Shown here: positions 9,208 to 16,943 of the stretch, piece after piece
Layout: each line of letters starts with the position of its first letter
How positions within the stretch are numbered: position 1 is the first letter of the stretch
Assembly (NCBI RefSeq): GCF_000444875.1
Contig: NC_021985.1
Span: forward strand, 496,001-560,000
Reading direction: 5' to 3'
Origin: Streptomyces collinus Tu 365
Lineage (GTDB): Bacteria; Actinomycetota; Actinomycetes; Streptomycetales; Streptomycetaceae
Length of the DNA stretch: 64,000 nucleotides
Notes under the pieces: model-generated
Database searches by the model: none
What the model was told of the DNA's origin: nothing
The model's input: only the letters and a program-made list of their open reading frames with translations
Program-made: the position numbers and the translations under genes

Positions 9208-10182
9208 TCAGAGGACGAAGACGGACGACCCCGTGGTCCGCCCGGACTCCAGGTCGCGATGGGCCTGCTCCGCGTCCTTGAGGTCATAGCGCTGATTGAT
9301 CTCGATCCTGATGCGGCCGGCGACGACGTGCTCGAACAGCTCGCCCGCGAGCGCGGCACGCTCGGCCGGGTCGGCGATGTAGTCGGCCAGCGCGGGCCTG
9401 GTGACGAACACCGACCCCGCCAGGGCGAGTCGCATCGCGTCGATCGGCGGCACCGGGCCCGACGCGGTGCCGAAGCAGACCAGCAGTCCGCGGCGGGCCA
9501 GGGAGGCCAGCGAGCCCGCGAAGGTGTCCTTGCCGATGCTGTCGAACACCACCGGGACCCCCGCCCCGCCTGTCAGCTCCCGCACCCGCTCGGCCACGTC
9601 CTCGTGCCGGTAGCGGATGACGTGCTCGCATCCGTGTGCCAGGGCGAGTTCGGCCTTCTCCTCGCTGGACACCGTCCCGATCACACGGATGCCGAGCAGT
9701 GCGGCCCACTGGCTCAGGATCAGGCCCACCCCGCCCGCCGCCGCGTGCAGCAGCACGGTGTCGCCTGACTTCAGCGTGTGGATCCTGCGCAGCAGATAGG
9801 CCGCCGTCAGGCCGCGCATGGTCATCGCGGCCGCCGTCTCGCAACTGATCTGCCGGGGCAGCACGATCAGGTGCGAGGCGGGCATGATCCGCTCCGTGCT
9901 GTAGGCACCGAGCGGACTTCCGGTGTACGTGACGCGATCGCCCGCGGCGACGCCGGTGACGCCCTCGCCGACCGCCTCCACCACGCCGGCGGCCTCGACG
10001 CCCATGCCCTCGGGCAGCCGGACCGGGTACAGGCCGGTGCGGAAGTAGGTGTCGGCGAAGTTGAGCCCGACGGCCTCGTGCCGCACGCGCACCTCACCGG
10101 GGCCGGGCTCGCCGACGGTCACCTCCTCCCAGCTGAGGACGTCGGGGCCACCGGTTTCGTGGAAGCGGACGGCATGTGCCAC
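9208..10182 (-). CDS. zinc-independent NADPH:quinone oxidoreductase (MDR family)
   Basis: A 324-residue medium-chain dehydrogenase/reductase starting at GTG with GGAG upstream. Markers are VRHEAVGLNFADTYFRTG near the N-terminus, MGVEAAGVVEAVGEGVTGV, and the nucleotide site LLHAAAGGVGLILSQWAALLG. The zinc ligands of alcohol dehydrogenases are missing, as in quinone oxidoreductases (QOR). It presumably reduces an alpha,beta-unsaturated carbonyl or quinone in the pathway of this operon. Confidence 0.85.
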   Translation of the reverse strand: MAHAVRFHETGGPDVLSWEEVTVGEPGPGEVRVRHEAVGLNFADTYFRTGLYPVRLPEGMGVEAAGVVEAVGEGVTGVAAGDRVTYTGSPLGAYSTERIMPASHLIVLPRQISCETAAAMTMRGLTAAYLLRRIHTLKSGDTVLLHAAAGGVGLILSQWAALLGIRVIGTVSSEEKAELALAHGCEHVIRYRHEDVAERVRELTGGAGVPVVFDSIGKDTFAGSLASLARRGLLVCFGTASGPVPPIDAMRLALAGSVFVTRPALADYIADPAERAALAGELFEHVVAGRIRIEINQRYDLKDAEQAHRDLESGRTTGSSVFVL

Positions 10183-10270
10183 GGGGTGCTCCAGGGAGGG
10201 GTCGTAGGAGGGTCGCAGCCGCAGGTGGGGCCGCGGGCCGGCGAAGGTACGGGCGAGGGACGGGTGGGGA

Positions 10271-11323
10271 TCAGGCGTCGCGCAGCATGAAGCCGCGCTG
10301 TCCCGGACGGCGGTTGGGCACCATGCCGAGGCGGGCCAGCGTCTCGTCGGTGTCGGCGTAGTACTCGCCGATCCGGTAGATCCGCTTCGCGTCCGTGCCG
10401 GTGGCGATGTCCCGGCCGAGCGCCTCGGAGATCTGCACCATCTGCTCGACCTGCGCCACGGAGGACATCGGCTCGCCCTTGGCACGCCACAGGTTGTCCT
10501 CGTTGCCGACGCGCACGTGCTGGCCGAGGGCGATGGCCACCGCGTTCATCGGGGCCACGGCGCGCATGGAACTCTCGACCGTGAGGACGGCGCCGTCCGG
10601 TACACGACGGATGAACTCGACCAGGTCCGCCGGGTGCCGACCGGCGAAACCGCCACCTATGGCGACGTAGTTGAGGACCAGCGGGCCGGTGTGGACGCCC
10701 GCGCGGATCAGCCGCTCGACGGTCTCCAGCTGCGCCAGGTGCGCGAGCTGGAAGTGCGGCTGGATGCCGCTCGCGCGCAGCCTCTTGAGGTGCTCCAGGT
10801 AGAAGTCCGGACCGGCCTCGACGACCATGTCGCGGTAGGCGCGGTAGTAGTCGGGCTTCGCCATCGAGGTGCCCGCCAGGTCGTCGTCGTTCATGATTTC
10901 GACGATGTTCATCTGGCTGGTGTTGATCGCGATGGTCACCTGGTCGGGCGCCGGAGTGAGTTCGGCGAGCAGGTGACGGGTGTCGTACGCGAGCCACTTG
11001 GCGTCGCCGCCCTCGCCCTCGGGGGCGAAGGAGATCGAACCGCCGATCTGCAGCACCATGTCCGGCACGGCCTCGCGCAGCCGGCCGAGCAGCTCGTTGA
11101 ACATGGACATCCGCTTGGAGCCCTTGCCGTCGAGCTCACGGACGTGGATGTGCAGCACGGTCGCGCCGGCGTTGTGGCAGTCGACGGCCGCCTGGACGTG
11201 CTCGTCCATGGTCAGCGGCAGGTCCTCCGCGTCGCCGGGCAGCCACTCCGGCCCGTACGGCGCGGCCTGGATGACCAACTTCTCCTGGTTCTCCGGGAAG
11301 AGAGAGTCGTCGTGGAAGTGCAC
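10271..11323 (-). CDS. BKACE (beta-keto acid cleavage enzyme, DUF849)
   Basis: A 350-residue TIM-barrel enzyme of the 3-keto-5-aminohexanoate cleavage family. These Zn enzymes condense a beta-keto acid with acetyl-CoA to give acetoacetate and a new acyl-CoA. The metal histidines are in ATVLHIHVRELDG; other family landmarks are QIGGSISF, GPLVLNYVAIGGGFAG, and the C-terminal HVRVGNEDNLW. GTG 11323 has AAGGAG eight bases upstream. As first gene of the operon it defines a beta-keto-acid catabolic route; carnitine-type or amino-acid substrates are both known for the family. Confidence 0.87.
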   Translation of the reverse strand: MHFHDDSLFPENQEKLVIQAAPYGPEWLPGDAEDLPLTMDEHVQAAVDCHNAGATVLHIHVRELDGKGSKRMSMFNELLGRLREAVPDMVLQIGGSISFAPEGEGGDAKWLAYDTRHLLAELTPAPDQVTIAINTSQMNIVEIMNDDDLAGTSMAKPDYYRAYRDMVVEAGPDFYLEHLKRLRASGIQPHFQLAHLAQLETVERLIRAGVHTGPLVLNYVAIGGGFAGRHPADLVEFIRRVPDGAVLTVESSMRAVAPMNAVAIALGQHVRVGNEDNLWRAKGEPMSSVAQVEQMVQISEALGRDIATGTDAKRIYRIGEYYADTDETLARLGMVPNRRPGQRGFMLRDA

Positions 11324-11535
11324 GGTGCGTCTCCTTGAAGCGGGGTTCGGGGGTACACCTCGGTCGCCGCGGGTACGGCGATGCGGCGTTGGGAAGAGGG
11401 GGTTGCGGCTCTGCGGCGGCGCGGGGACGGGCTCTACGGCTCTGGCACTCAGAAGCGGTGAACTCCTTCCGGAGGTCCGCCGACTGTGCGGTGGTGCAAA
11501 CGTAGGGCGGGCGGCACCGGCTCGCTTCACCTGAC

Positions 11536-11547
11536 GTGACAGGTCAC
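11536..11547. promoter_or_regulatory. GTGAC-AG-GTCAC palindrome upstream of the catabolic operon
   Basis: Two five-base arms with a two-base centre lie about 210 bases upstream of the operon start and just after the stop of the AraC-type regulator. It may be the operator of that regulator or of another factor. Only the symmetry is observed; binding is inferred. Confidence 0.35.
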
Positions 11548-11602
11548 TTGCCAATCGGGGACAGGTGCCCGGCCGAACGGACGCGCAGGACGGGGCGCCG
11601 CC

Positions 11603-12628
11603 TCAGCTCTCGCCGGGCGTCGCCGCTCCGCCGCCCCCGCTCCGGCGCCACTCCCGCGGTCCTACGCCGTAGTGCTCGTGGAACCAGCGGGAGAACGCGC
11701 TCAGCGACGAGAACCCAAGCAGCGTGGACACCTCGGTCAGCGACCTGCTCGGGTTGGGCACGAACTGCTCCGCGAGCGCCGAGCGGGTGGACTGCAGCAG
11801 CGAGGAGAACGTCTGCCCGGAGCGTGCGAGATGCCGGTGGACGGTGCGCCGGTCGACGCCGAGGCTGCGTGCGACCTGCTCGATGGAGCAGCGCCCGGTC
11901 GGCAGCAGCGCCTCGATGAGGTCGCGCACCCGGTCCGCCTCGGTCGCTTCCCGCAGCGCCGCGACGGGCTCGAAGTACTGCCGGGTGTAGCTGCGCAGCT
12001 GCGCGTCGGCCATCGCGTTGGCCGCGTCCAGGTCGTCGGCGTAGAACTCGATGCCGTTGAAGCCGCGGTCGAACTCGACCACGGGCCCGAACGCGCGGCG
12101 GTGGCTCGCGGTGTCGCGCGGCGCCGGGTGTGCGAAGCGGACCGCCGACGGCCGCCAGTGCGGCCCGAGGAAGCCGCACAGCACCCGGTGGAACGCGGCC
12201 ACCGCGAGCTCCGTGCCCTGCCGGGCCGGCTGCGGCTCGCCGAGCCGCACGTCGACCTTGAGCGTCGCGACGCCGTTGCCCTCGGAGAGCCGGGCGTGCA
12301 GGACCTCGTTGTAGGTGTGCTGGTGGCGGATGAGCAGGGCCAGGGCGCTGCGCACGTCGGGCTCCTCGCGCACCAGGAGGCTGATCGGGCCGAGATTGGA
12401 GAAGCGCCGCAGCTCCGCCAGGAGCAGCCCGAAGTCCTCGCGCGCGGAGGCGGCCGCGGACAGCTCCAGCAGCCGGACCACGGCCGTACCCGAGATCCAC
12501 CGGTCCTGGACGGCGAGGTCGGCGGTGTCGAGCCCGACGCTCTTCATCAGCGCGCGCGGGTCGAGACCCAGGGAACGGCTCAGTTCGACGTAACCGTTCA
12601 GCGCGGCGGTACGGACAAGGGGTCTCAT
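11603..12628 (-). CDS. AraC-type regulator with Arabinose_bd-like (OruR/ArgR-type) sensor
   Basis: A 341-residue regulator. Residues 1-200 resemble the ligand domain of OruR-like proteins (LSRSLGLDPRALMKSVGLD, FGLLLAELRRFSNLGPISLL, RHQHTYNEVLHARLSEG). The last ~90 residues hold two helix-turn-helix units: CSIEQVARSLGVDRRTVHRH and LTEVSTLLGFSSLSAFSRWF, then the family ending HYGVGPREWRR. It lies immediately upstream of the catabolic operon in the same direction and is its likely activator. Confidence 0.85.
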   Translation of the reverse strand: MRPLVRTAALNGYVELSRSLGLDPRALMKSVGLDTADLAVQDRWISGTAVVRLLELSAAASAREDFGLLLAELRRFSNLGPISLLVREEPDVRSALALLIRHQHTYNEVLHARLSEGNGVATLKVDVRLGEPQPARQGTELAVAAFHRVLCGFLGPHWRPSAVRFAHPAPRDTASHRRAFGPVVEFDRGFNGIEFYADDLDAANAMADAQLRSYTRQYFEPVAALREATEADRVRDLIEALLPTGRCSIEQVARSLGVDRRTVHRHLARSGQTFSSLLQSTRSALAEQFVPNPSRSLTEVSTLLGFSSLSAFSRWFHEHYGVGPREWRRSGGGGAATPGES

Positions 12629-12689
12629 GGGCAGGCTCCGGGGGCTGCGGGTCCCCAGAAGCTAGGTTTTCCGTCCCCGTGGGTCAAGC

Positions 12690-12934
12690 ATGCGGACCGG
12701 ATGATCACTGACATCCCCGTCGACGCGGGACGGCACCCGTGCCGCACGTCCATCGGTGATCTGATCGCGGACGGCGCCTACGCCGAACACCCGCGCGTCC
12801 CGGCCCGCGTCGAGCACACCTTTGCGCGCATGAAGACCTGGAAGATCGTCCGTGACCGCCACCAAGGGGGCGACGGCCTCCACCACGCCGTCCAGGCCGT
12901 CGCCGCCATGCACAACCTCACCCTGGCAGGGTAG
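12690..12934 (+). pseudogene. C-terminal remnant of an IS5-family (DDE_4) transposase
   Basis: The frame ending at a TAG at 12932-12934 reads IGDLIADGAYAEHPRVPARV, then EHTFARMKTWKIVRDRHQGG, then HHAVQAVAAMHNLTLAG. This is the usual C-terminal third of a DDE_Tnp_4/IS5-type transposase, including the catalytic Glu of VEHTFARMK. The upstream catalytic part is missing, so it is inactive. It marks the right edge of the segment that begins at the scar at 6493. Confidence 0.75.
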
Positions 12935-12992
12935 AAACAGCAGCTCAACTGCCACTCAACCCTGTTCACCGCCGACCTTCCGCAGCACCCCT

Positions 12993-14621
12993 TCAGCCGC
13001 GCGTCCGTCGGCGCGACAGCGTGACGCCCGCGACGCCGGCCGCCAGCGCTGCTGCCGCCGACGCCGCGATCCAGGGCAGTGCGCCCGCGCCGGTGGAGGC
13101 CATCACACCGCCCTCGGGGCTCGTCCCGCCGGACGTGGCGCCGCCGTTGGAGGCCGAGCCCCCGTTGGAGGCGCCGGCGCTCGGGGACGCCGATGCGGAA
13201 GGAGAGGGAGAGGGAGAAGGGGAAGCGGAGGGCGAGGCCGACGGGGTGCCGCCGGTGATCGTCAGGGTCACGGGTGCGGAGTCGTTCTCCGGGTGGTTGT
13301 CGCGGTTGGGGAAGTCGGTGCGGCCCGTGGCCTCGATGGAACCGGCCTTCGGATGGGCGACGGCCTCCTGGATCTTCACGTAGAAGGTGAGCTCGCTGGT
13401 GTCGCCGGCCGGGAAGATGTCCGGGATCTCGCACTCGTAGGTGCGGGTGCCCTTGATGGGTGCGCCGCAGGCGTGGTCGTCGTCCTCGCCGGGGAAGGGG
13501 ATCTTCGTGATCACGGTGCCCTCGGGCGGGGTGACGCGATAGGTGCCGGAACCCTGGCCGGGGCGGCTGTAGAGGTTCATCGAACCCGGGCCCTCGTTCT
13601 TCACACCGAGGGTCACCGGTACCGTCTGGCCCAGCTTGCCGGTGACCTCGCCGCCGATCGCGCGGTAGTCCGCGTGCTGGGTGGTGGACACCTCGACGAA
13701 GCCGCCGAAGTCGGGGAACCCGGAAGCGGACACGGGCTTGAGGCCGAGCTCCGGTCCGCTGCCGGTGACGGTGTAGTCCGCCGGATCGTCGTACTCCCAC
13801 GGATTGCCGCTGCCCAGGGGCCAGGTGGAGTAGTTGATGGTGGCGTACATCAGGTCGTTCGACGTGGTGAAGTGCCACGGCTTGTCGAAGGCGTAGGCCG
13901 TGCCGGGCTCGATCGGGGTGTCGAAGGTGCAGTACGCGGTGGGCTGCGGCATCGGCCGGTAGTGGCAGTTGCTGTACTGCTCGGCGACCTTCAGCCCCTC
14001 CTCGCCGAACAGCTTCACGCCGATGCCTCGGGGCGCGGCCAGTGGGCCGACGTTGGCGACGGCGGGCGTGAGGTCGAAGCCGGCGCCGGGTGTGACATCG
14101 GCAATCGCCTTTTCCCGCTGGGTGAGCAGCTTGGGGCCGCCGACGACCGCGTGCGTCGTGGCGGTGGCCGTCCCGGCGTCGCTGGACGTCGCGGTGTAGT
14201 GGATGTCGCCGGAGGCGCCGGGCTTCGTGCCCTTCGCCCCTTTGATGTAGAACGGCTGGACGCTGGTTTTGCCGTCGATCGAGGTGTAGGCGCAGGTGTA
14301 GACGTAGGCCTGGTGCGAGCAGGCACCCCCGGCACCGGTGATGACCGCCTTGCCCTCGAGTTCCGTGGCGTCGATGGTCAGTTTGACGTTCTTGGCCAGG
14401 GGCTTGGTGCCCTCCGGGGCGCTGAGGTTGAGTTCGAGGAGGAACAGGCCGCCGTCGCCGGGCGGCCCCTCACCGTACTGGTAGGCGTAGTAGGTGTCCT
14501 GCGCCTCGATCGACAGCTTCGTGCCGGCGGCGTTCGCCGTGCCGGGCAGCGCTGCCAGGCCGAGCCCGCTCACCGCCGCCAGCAGTGCCGTCACGCGGCT
14601 CCATCGCCTCGTCCCCGCCAT
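12993..14621 (-). CDS. large secreted protein with wall-anchor-like C-terminus
   Basis: A 542-residue exported protein. ATG 14621 has GGGAG six bases upstream. Residues 1-33 form a signal peptide ending PGTANAAG. The body is beta-rich with repeated Ig-like segments and paired cysteines (GGACSHQAYVYTC; NCHYRP and TAYCTF; DDDHACGAPIKGTRTYECEI). A low-complexity Pro/Ser/Ala/Gly stalk follows, then MASTG, a hydrophobic helix and SRRRTRG. That tail resembles a sortase signal (Streptomyces class E sortases use LAXTG), but Met replaces Leu. Function unknown; a surface protein is likely. Confidence 0.75.
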   Translation of the reverse strand: MAGTRRWSRVTALLAAVSGLGLAALPGTANAAGTKLSIEAQDTYYAYQYGEGPPGDGGLFLLELNLSAPEGTKPLAKNVKLTIDATELEGKAVITGAGGACSHQAYVYTCAYTSIDGKTSVQPFYIKGAKGTKPGASGDIHYTATSSDAGTATATTHAVVGGPKLLTQREKAIADVTPGAGFDLTPAVANVGPLAAPRGIGVKLFGEEGLKVAEQYSNCHYRPMPQPTAYCTFDTPIEPGTAYAFDKPWHFTTSNDLMYATINYSTWPLGSGNPWEYDDPADYTVTGSGPELGLKPVSASGFPDFGGFVEVSTTQHADYRAIGGEVTGKLGQTVPVTLGVKNEGPGSMNLYSRPGQGSGTYRVTPPEGTVITKIPFPGEDDDHACGAPIKGTRTYECEIPDIFPAGDTSELTFYVKIQEAVAHPKAGSIEATGRTDFPNRDNHPENDSAPVTLTITGGTPSASPSASPSPSPSPSASASPSAGASNGGSASNGGATSGGTSPEGGVMASTGAGALPWIAASAAAALAAGVAGVTLSRRRTRG

Positions 14622-14956
14622 GTCCCACTCCCATCTCACCCGCACCATCCGCAACGCCGTACGCACACGTCGTTCGGGATGGCTGACCGGTCACGGGCTC
14701 GGATGGTTGCGCTCTGCACGGTTGCGATTTCCGCGTCGGCCGCGCGACCGCGTGCGGGAGGGGGAAAGGCCGGGCAGTGGACCCGCCGGTCGCGGCCGCG
14801 GACTCGCGGTCACTGCGGGTGGCGGGCCAACTTCCCCCGCGTAAAACCCGGTTGAGACGGCAGGAAGCTCGAACGGCTGCGACGGGGTTCTTCTCGGTCC
14901 GCCCGGCGGTACGGCAGCAGACGGGGCGGTCATGAGGACGGCGACAACAGCGGCCG
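14622..14956. other. intergenic, no gene seen
   Basis: About 335 bases upstream of the secreted-protein gene. The only symmetry noticed is a perfect 10-bp palindrome TGACCGGTCA at 14684-14693, in the promoter region of that gene. No convincing coding frame was seen. Confidence 0.4.
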
Positions 14957-15214
14957 TCATGTCGAGCGGACGTCGAGTCGCATGCCTGACCACTCGTCCC
15001 CGGCCCTCGATGTCCCGCCCGCGTCCAGGAGCCGTCGTGTCACGCTGAAGGTCCGCGGCTTCGCCGAGACCGTGCGCGGGTCGACCACAGAGATCGCGGT
15101 CCCGGCCTCGCTGAACCGGGCCGCGCTTCCCTGCTTGCCATCGACGATCCCACCGCCGTACATTCCCTGGACCCGGCTTGTCCGGCCGCTTCGTCCACCC
15201 CCCTTTGAGCACAT
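14957..15214 (-). pseudogene. fragment of a LamG/concanavalin-like secreted protein
   Basis: Reading leftwards to a TGA at 14957, the frame contains GGIVDGKQGSAARFSEAGTA, then ISVVDPRTVSAKPRTFSVT. This looks like the first strands of a LamG-type jelly-roll domain (gain of a ligand-free 'G-x-A-x-F-x-G-T-A' strand followed by TFSVT). Neither a signal peptide nor the rest of the domain is present, so it appears to be a decayed fragment. It is divergent from the kinase gene at 15229. Confidence 0.4.
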
Positions 15215-15228
15215 GAGGAGCGCCCGTT

Positions 15229-15870
15229 ATGACGGGTGTACTGGCGGTTGCAGGCGGCACCGCATCCGGCAAGTCCACCCTTGCCGAGGCCCTGTCGCTG
15301 CGGTGGCCCGAGACCGTGGCGCTGGTCCACCTGGACGACTACTACGTGCCCGCCCACGACCCCCTGAGGGGTGTGTGGACGGTCAGCGCCGACGGGCACG
15401 CCGTCCTCGACTGGAACCATCCGGGATCGATCGACGAGACAGCGGCGGCACACGCCATCGACGCGGCGCTGCGGCGCCCCGGCGTGCTGCTGGTGGTGGT
15501 CGAGGGCCTGTTCGCGCTGTCACTGCCGTCCGTGGTGAGGCGGGCGGCGTGGCGGGTGTACGTCGAGACCCCCGACGACATACGACTGGCCCGCAAGATC
15601 CTCCGGAAGATCGAGGCGCAGCGCCAGGACCCCCGGCTGTCCCTGCGCAACTATCTGCAGACCGGCAGGGACCGCCACGCAGCCCATGTCGCGCCCTCCC
15701 GGGCAGCGGCCGATCTGGTCGTGGACGGGACCGCGAGCGAGGCGGAGATGCTGGCCGCGGTCATGCCGCTGATCGGGCCGGCCCTCACCCCACTGCCCGC
15801 GGCACCCTCGCAGGCGCGACAGGTATGCGGTGTGCCCGACACCCCCGGAGCCCCGGCGCTCGCGATGTGA
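15229..15870 (+). CDS. uridine-kinase-like P-loop kinase
   Basis: A 213-residue P-loop protein. The Walker A motif GGTASGKST starts at residue 9; HLDDYYVP and the base-binding loop DWNHPGSIDE follow in the order of uridine kinases, and VVEGLFAL is the Walker-B-like strand. The last 30 residues are Pro/Ala-rich and variable. AGGAG lies ahead of the ATG. Phosphorylation of a nucleoside or related small molecule is the family expectation; salvage is likely but unproven. Confidence 0.75.
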   Translation: MTGVLAVAGGTASGKSTLAEALSLRWPETVALVHLDDYYVPAHDPLRGVWTVSADGHAVLDWNHPGSIDETAAAHAIDAALRRPGVLLVVVEGLFALSLPSVVRRAAWRVYVETPDDIRLARKILRKIEAQRQDPRLSLRNYLQTGRDRHAAHVAPSRAAADLVVDGTASEAEMLAAVMPLIGPALTPLPAAPSQARQVCGVPDTPGAPALAM

Positions 15871-16085
15871 CGTGTCTTGGGGGGCGACTCGCCGCGCCGC
15901 CGAGCGGCACCGCCGAGAGCACCGGCCGCGGCCTCCTCCCTGAGCTCGCCCCGCGCGTCGTCGACCGATCCACCTCTTGTGCTGAATTGTCCTGCTCTGT
16001 GGGGCCGGGGTGTAACAATTCCGGCCGCGTCGGCTCTGTCCAAGCGGACGGCTGTGTCGGTCGGCCAGAAAGAGGAGCACGACTC

Positions 16086-16928
16086 GTGCAGTGGACGGAC
16101 CAGAGCAGCGGAGGGTACGGCGCGGATCCGTACGACAGTGCCGGGGACGGGTACGACTACGCCTGCGAGCACGACGGCGGTACCACCACCGGCATGGCCG
16201 CCACGCCCCGGGCGTCGGGGCAACTCGCGCAGGGGACGTACCCCGCGGTCGACGCCTACGCACGGGGGACGGATCTCTACGGCGCCGAGGCGCACGTGCA
16301 CGATGCCGGACCCGGGGCCGCCGCGACCGTGTCGGGCGTCCACGGTGACGTCCTCACCGTGGACGTCCTCACCGCGCCGGCCCCGGGACTCGGCACGCCC
16401 GGCGATCCCACGCCGGGAGCGGAGACTCCGTTCGGAAGCGATTCGGTGCGGCCGGTCTTCGTGGACTCCTCGGGCCGCCGCCAGCGCCGCGTGCGGCGCG
16501 CGGCCCGGCTGCTGGTGATCCCCGCGGGCGGCTACGTCGCCCTGCTGATCAGCGCCGTGCTCGGCGGCCCCAGACTCAGCGCCCCGTTCGTGCCCCAGCC
16601 GGACTCCCCGGACCGCTCCACGCCACGCGCGTCCGTGCCCGACACCTCCGCCGGTACCGGCGACTCCGCGGAGAGCACGCGGTCCGCTGCGGCGCGGAAG
16701 AACTCCCGCTCCACGGCGGCGCAGAAGAACGCCAGTCCGACCGAACGGCCGACAGCCCCCGCCACCACCGCGGCCACACCCGTGCCGACCACGGCGCCCA
16801 CCAGCGCCGCGTCTCCGACCTCTTCCACCTCCGTCTCGGCCCCGGCCCCGGCCGCCACTCCTGCCGTGCCCACCCGTCCGACCCCCAGGGGCCGCGCGCT
16901 CGGCACGTCCCACAAGCCCGTGAGATGA
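16086..16928 (+). CDS. matA: MatA-like membrane protein with Pro/Thr/Ala-rich tail
   Basis: A 280-residue protein starting at GTG (AGGAG upstream). The first ~130 residues are acidic and Gly/Asp/Tyr-rich (QSSGGYGADPYDSAGDGYDY), followed by a basic stop (RRQRRVRRAARLL), one transmembrane helix (VIPAGGYVALLISAVLGG), and a low-complexity Ser/Thr/Pro/Ala tail outside. It lies 15 bases before the bifunctional synthase. This gene pair matches the matAB arrangement of Streptomyces, where MatA is needed with MatB for the hyphal poly-N-acetylglucosamine. The symbol rests on context, not on alignment. Confidence 0.6.
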   Translation: MQWTDQSSGGYGADPYDSAGDGYDYACEHDGGTTTGMAATPRASGQLAQGTYPAVDAYARGTDLYGAEAHVHDAGPGAAATVSGVHGDVLTVDVLTAPAPGLGTPGDPTPGAETPFGSDSVRPVFVDSSGRRQRRVRRAARLLVIPAGGYVALLISAVLGGPRLSAPFVPQPDSPDRSTPRASVPDTSAGTGDSAESTRSAAARKNSRSTAAQKNASPTERPTAPATTAATPVPTTAPTSAASPTSSTSVSAPAPAATPAVPTRPTPRGRALGTSHKPVR

Positions 16929-16943
16929 TCCAAGGCTCCTGAC

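Noticed and set aside
6852..9281. An 800-codon plus-strand frame across the catabolic operon
   Set aside because: It is antisense to an MFS transporter and a TauD dioxygenase with intact motifs; its own product is low-complexity.
13195..13250. GGAGAGGGAGAGGGAG-like tract, a possible tandem repeat
   Set aside because: It encodes the Pro/Ser stalk of the secreted protein on the minus strand, so the repetition follows from the protein.
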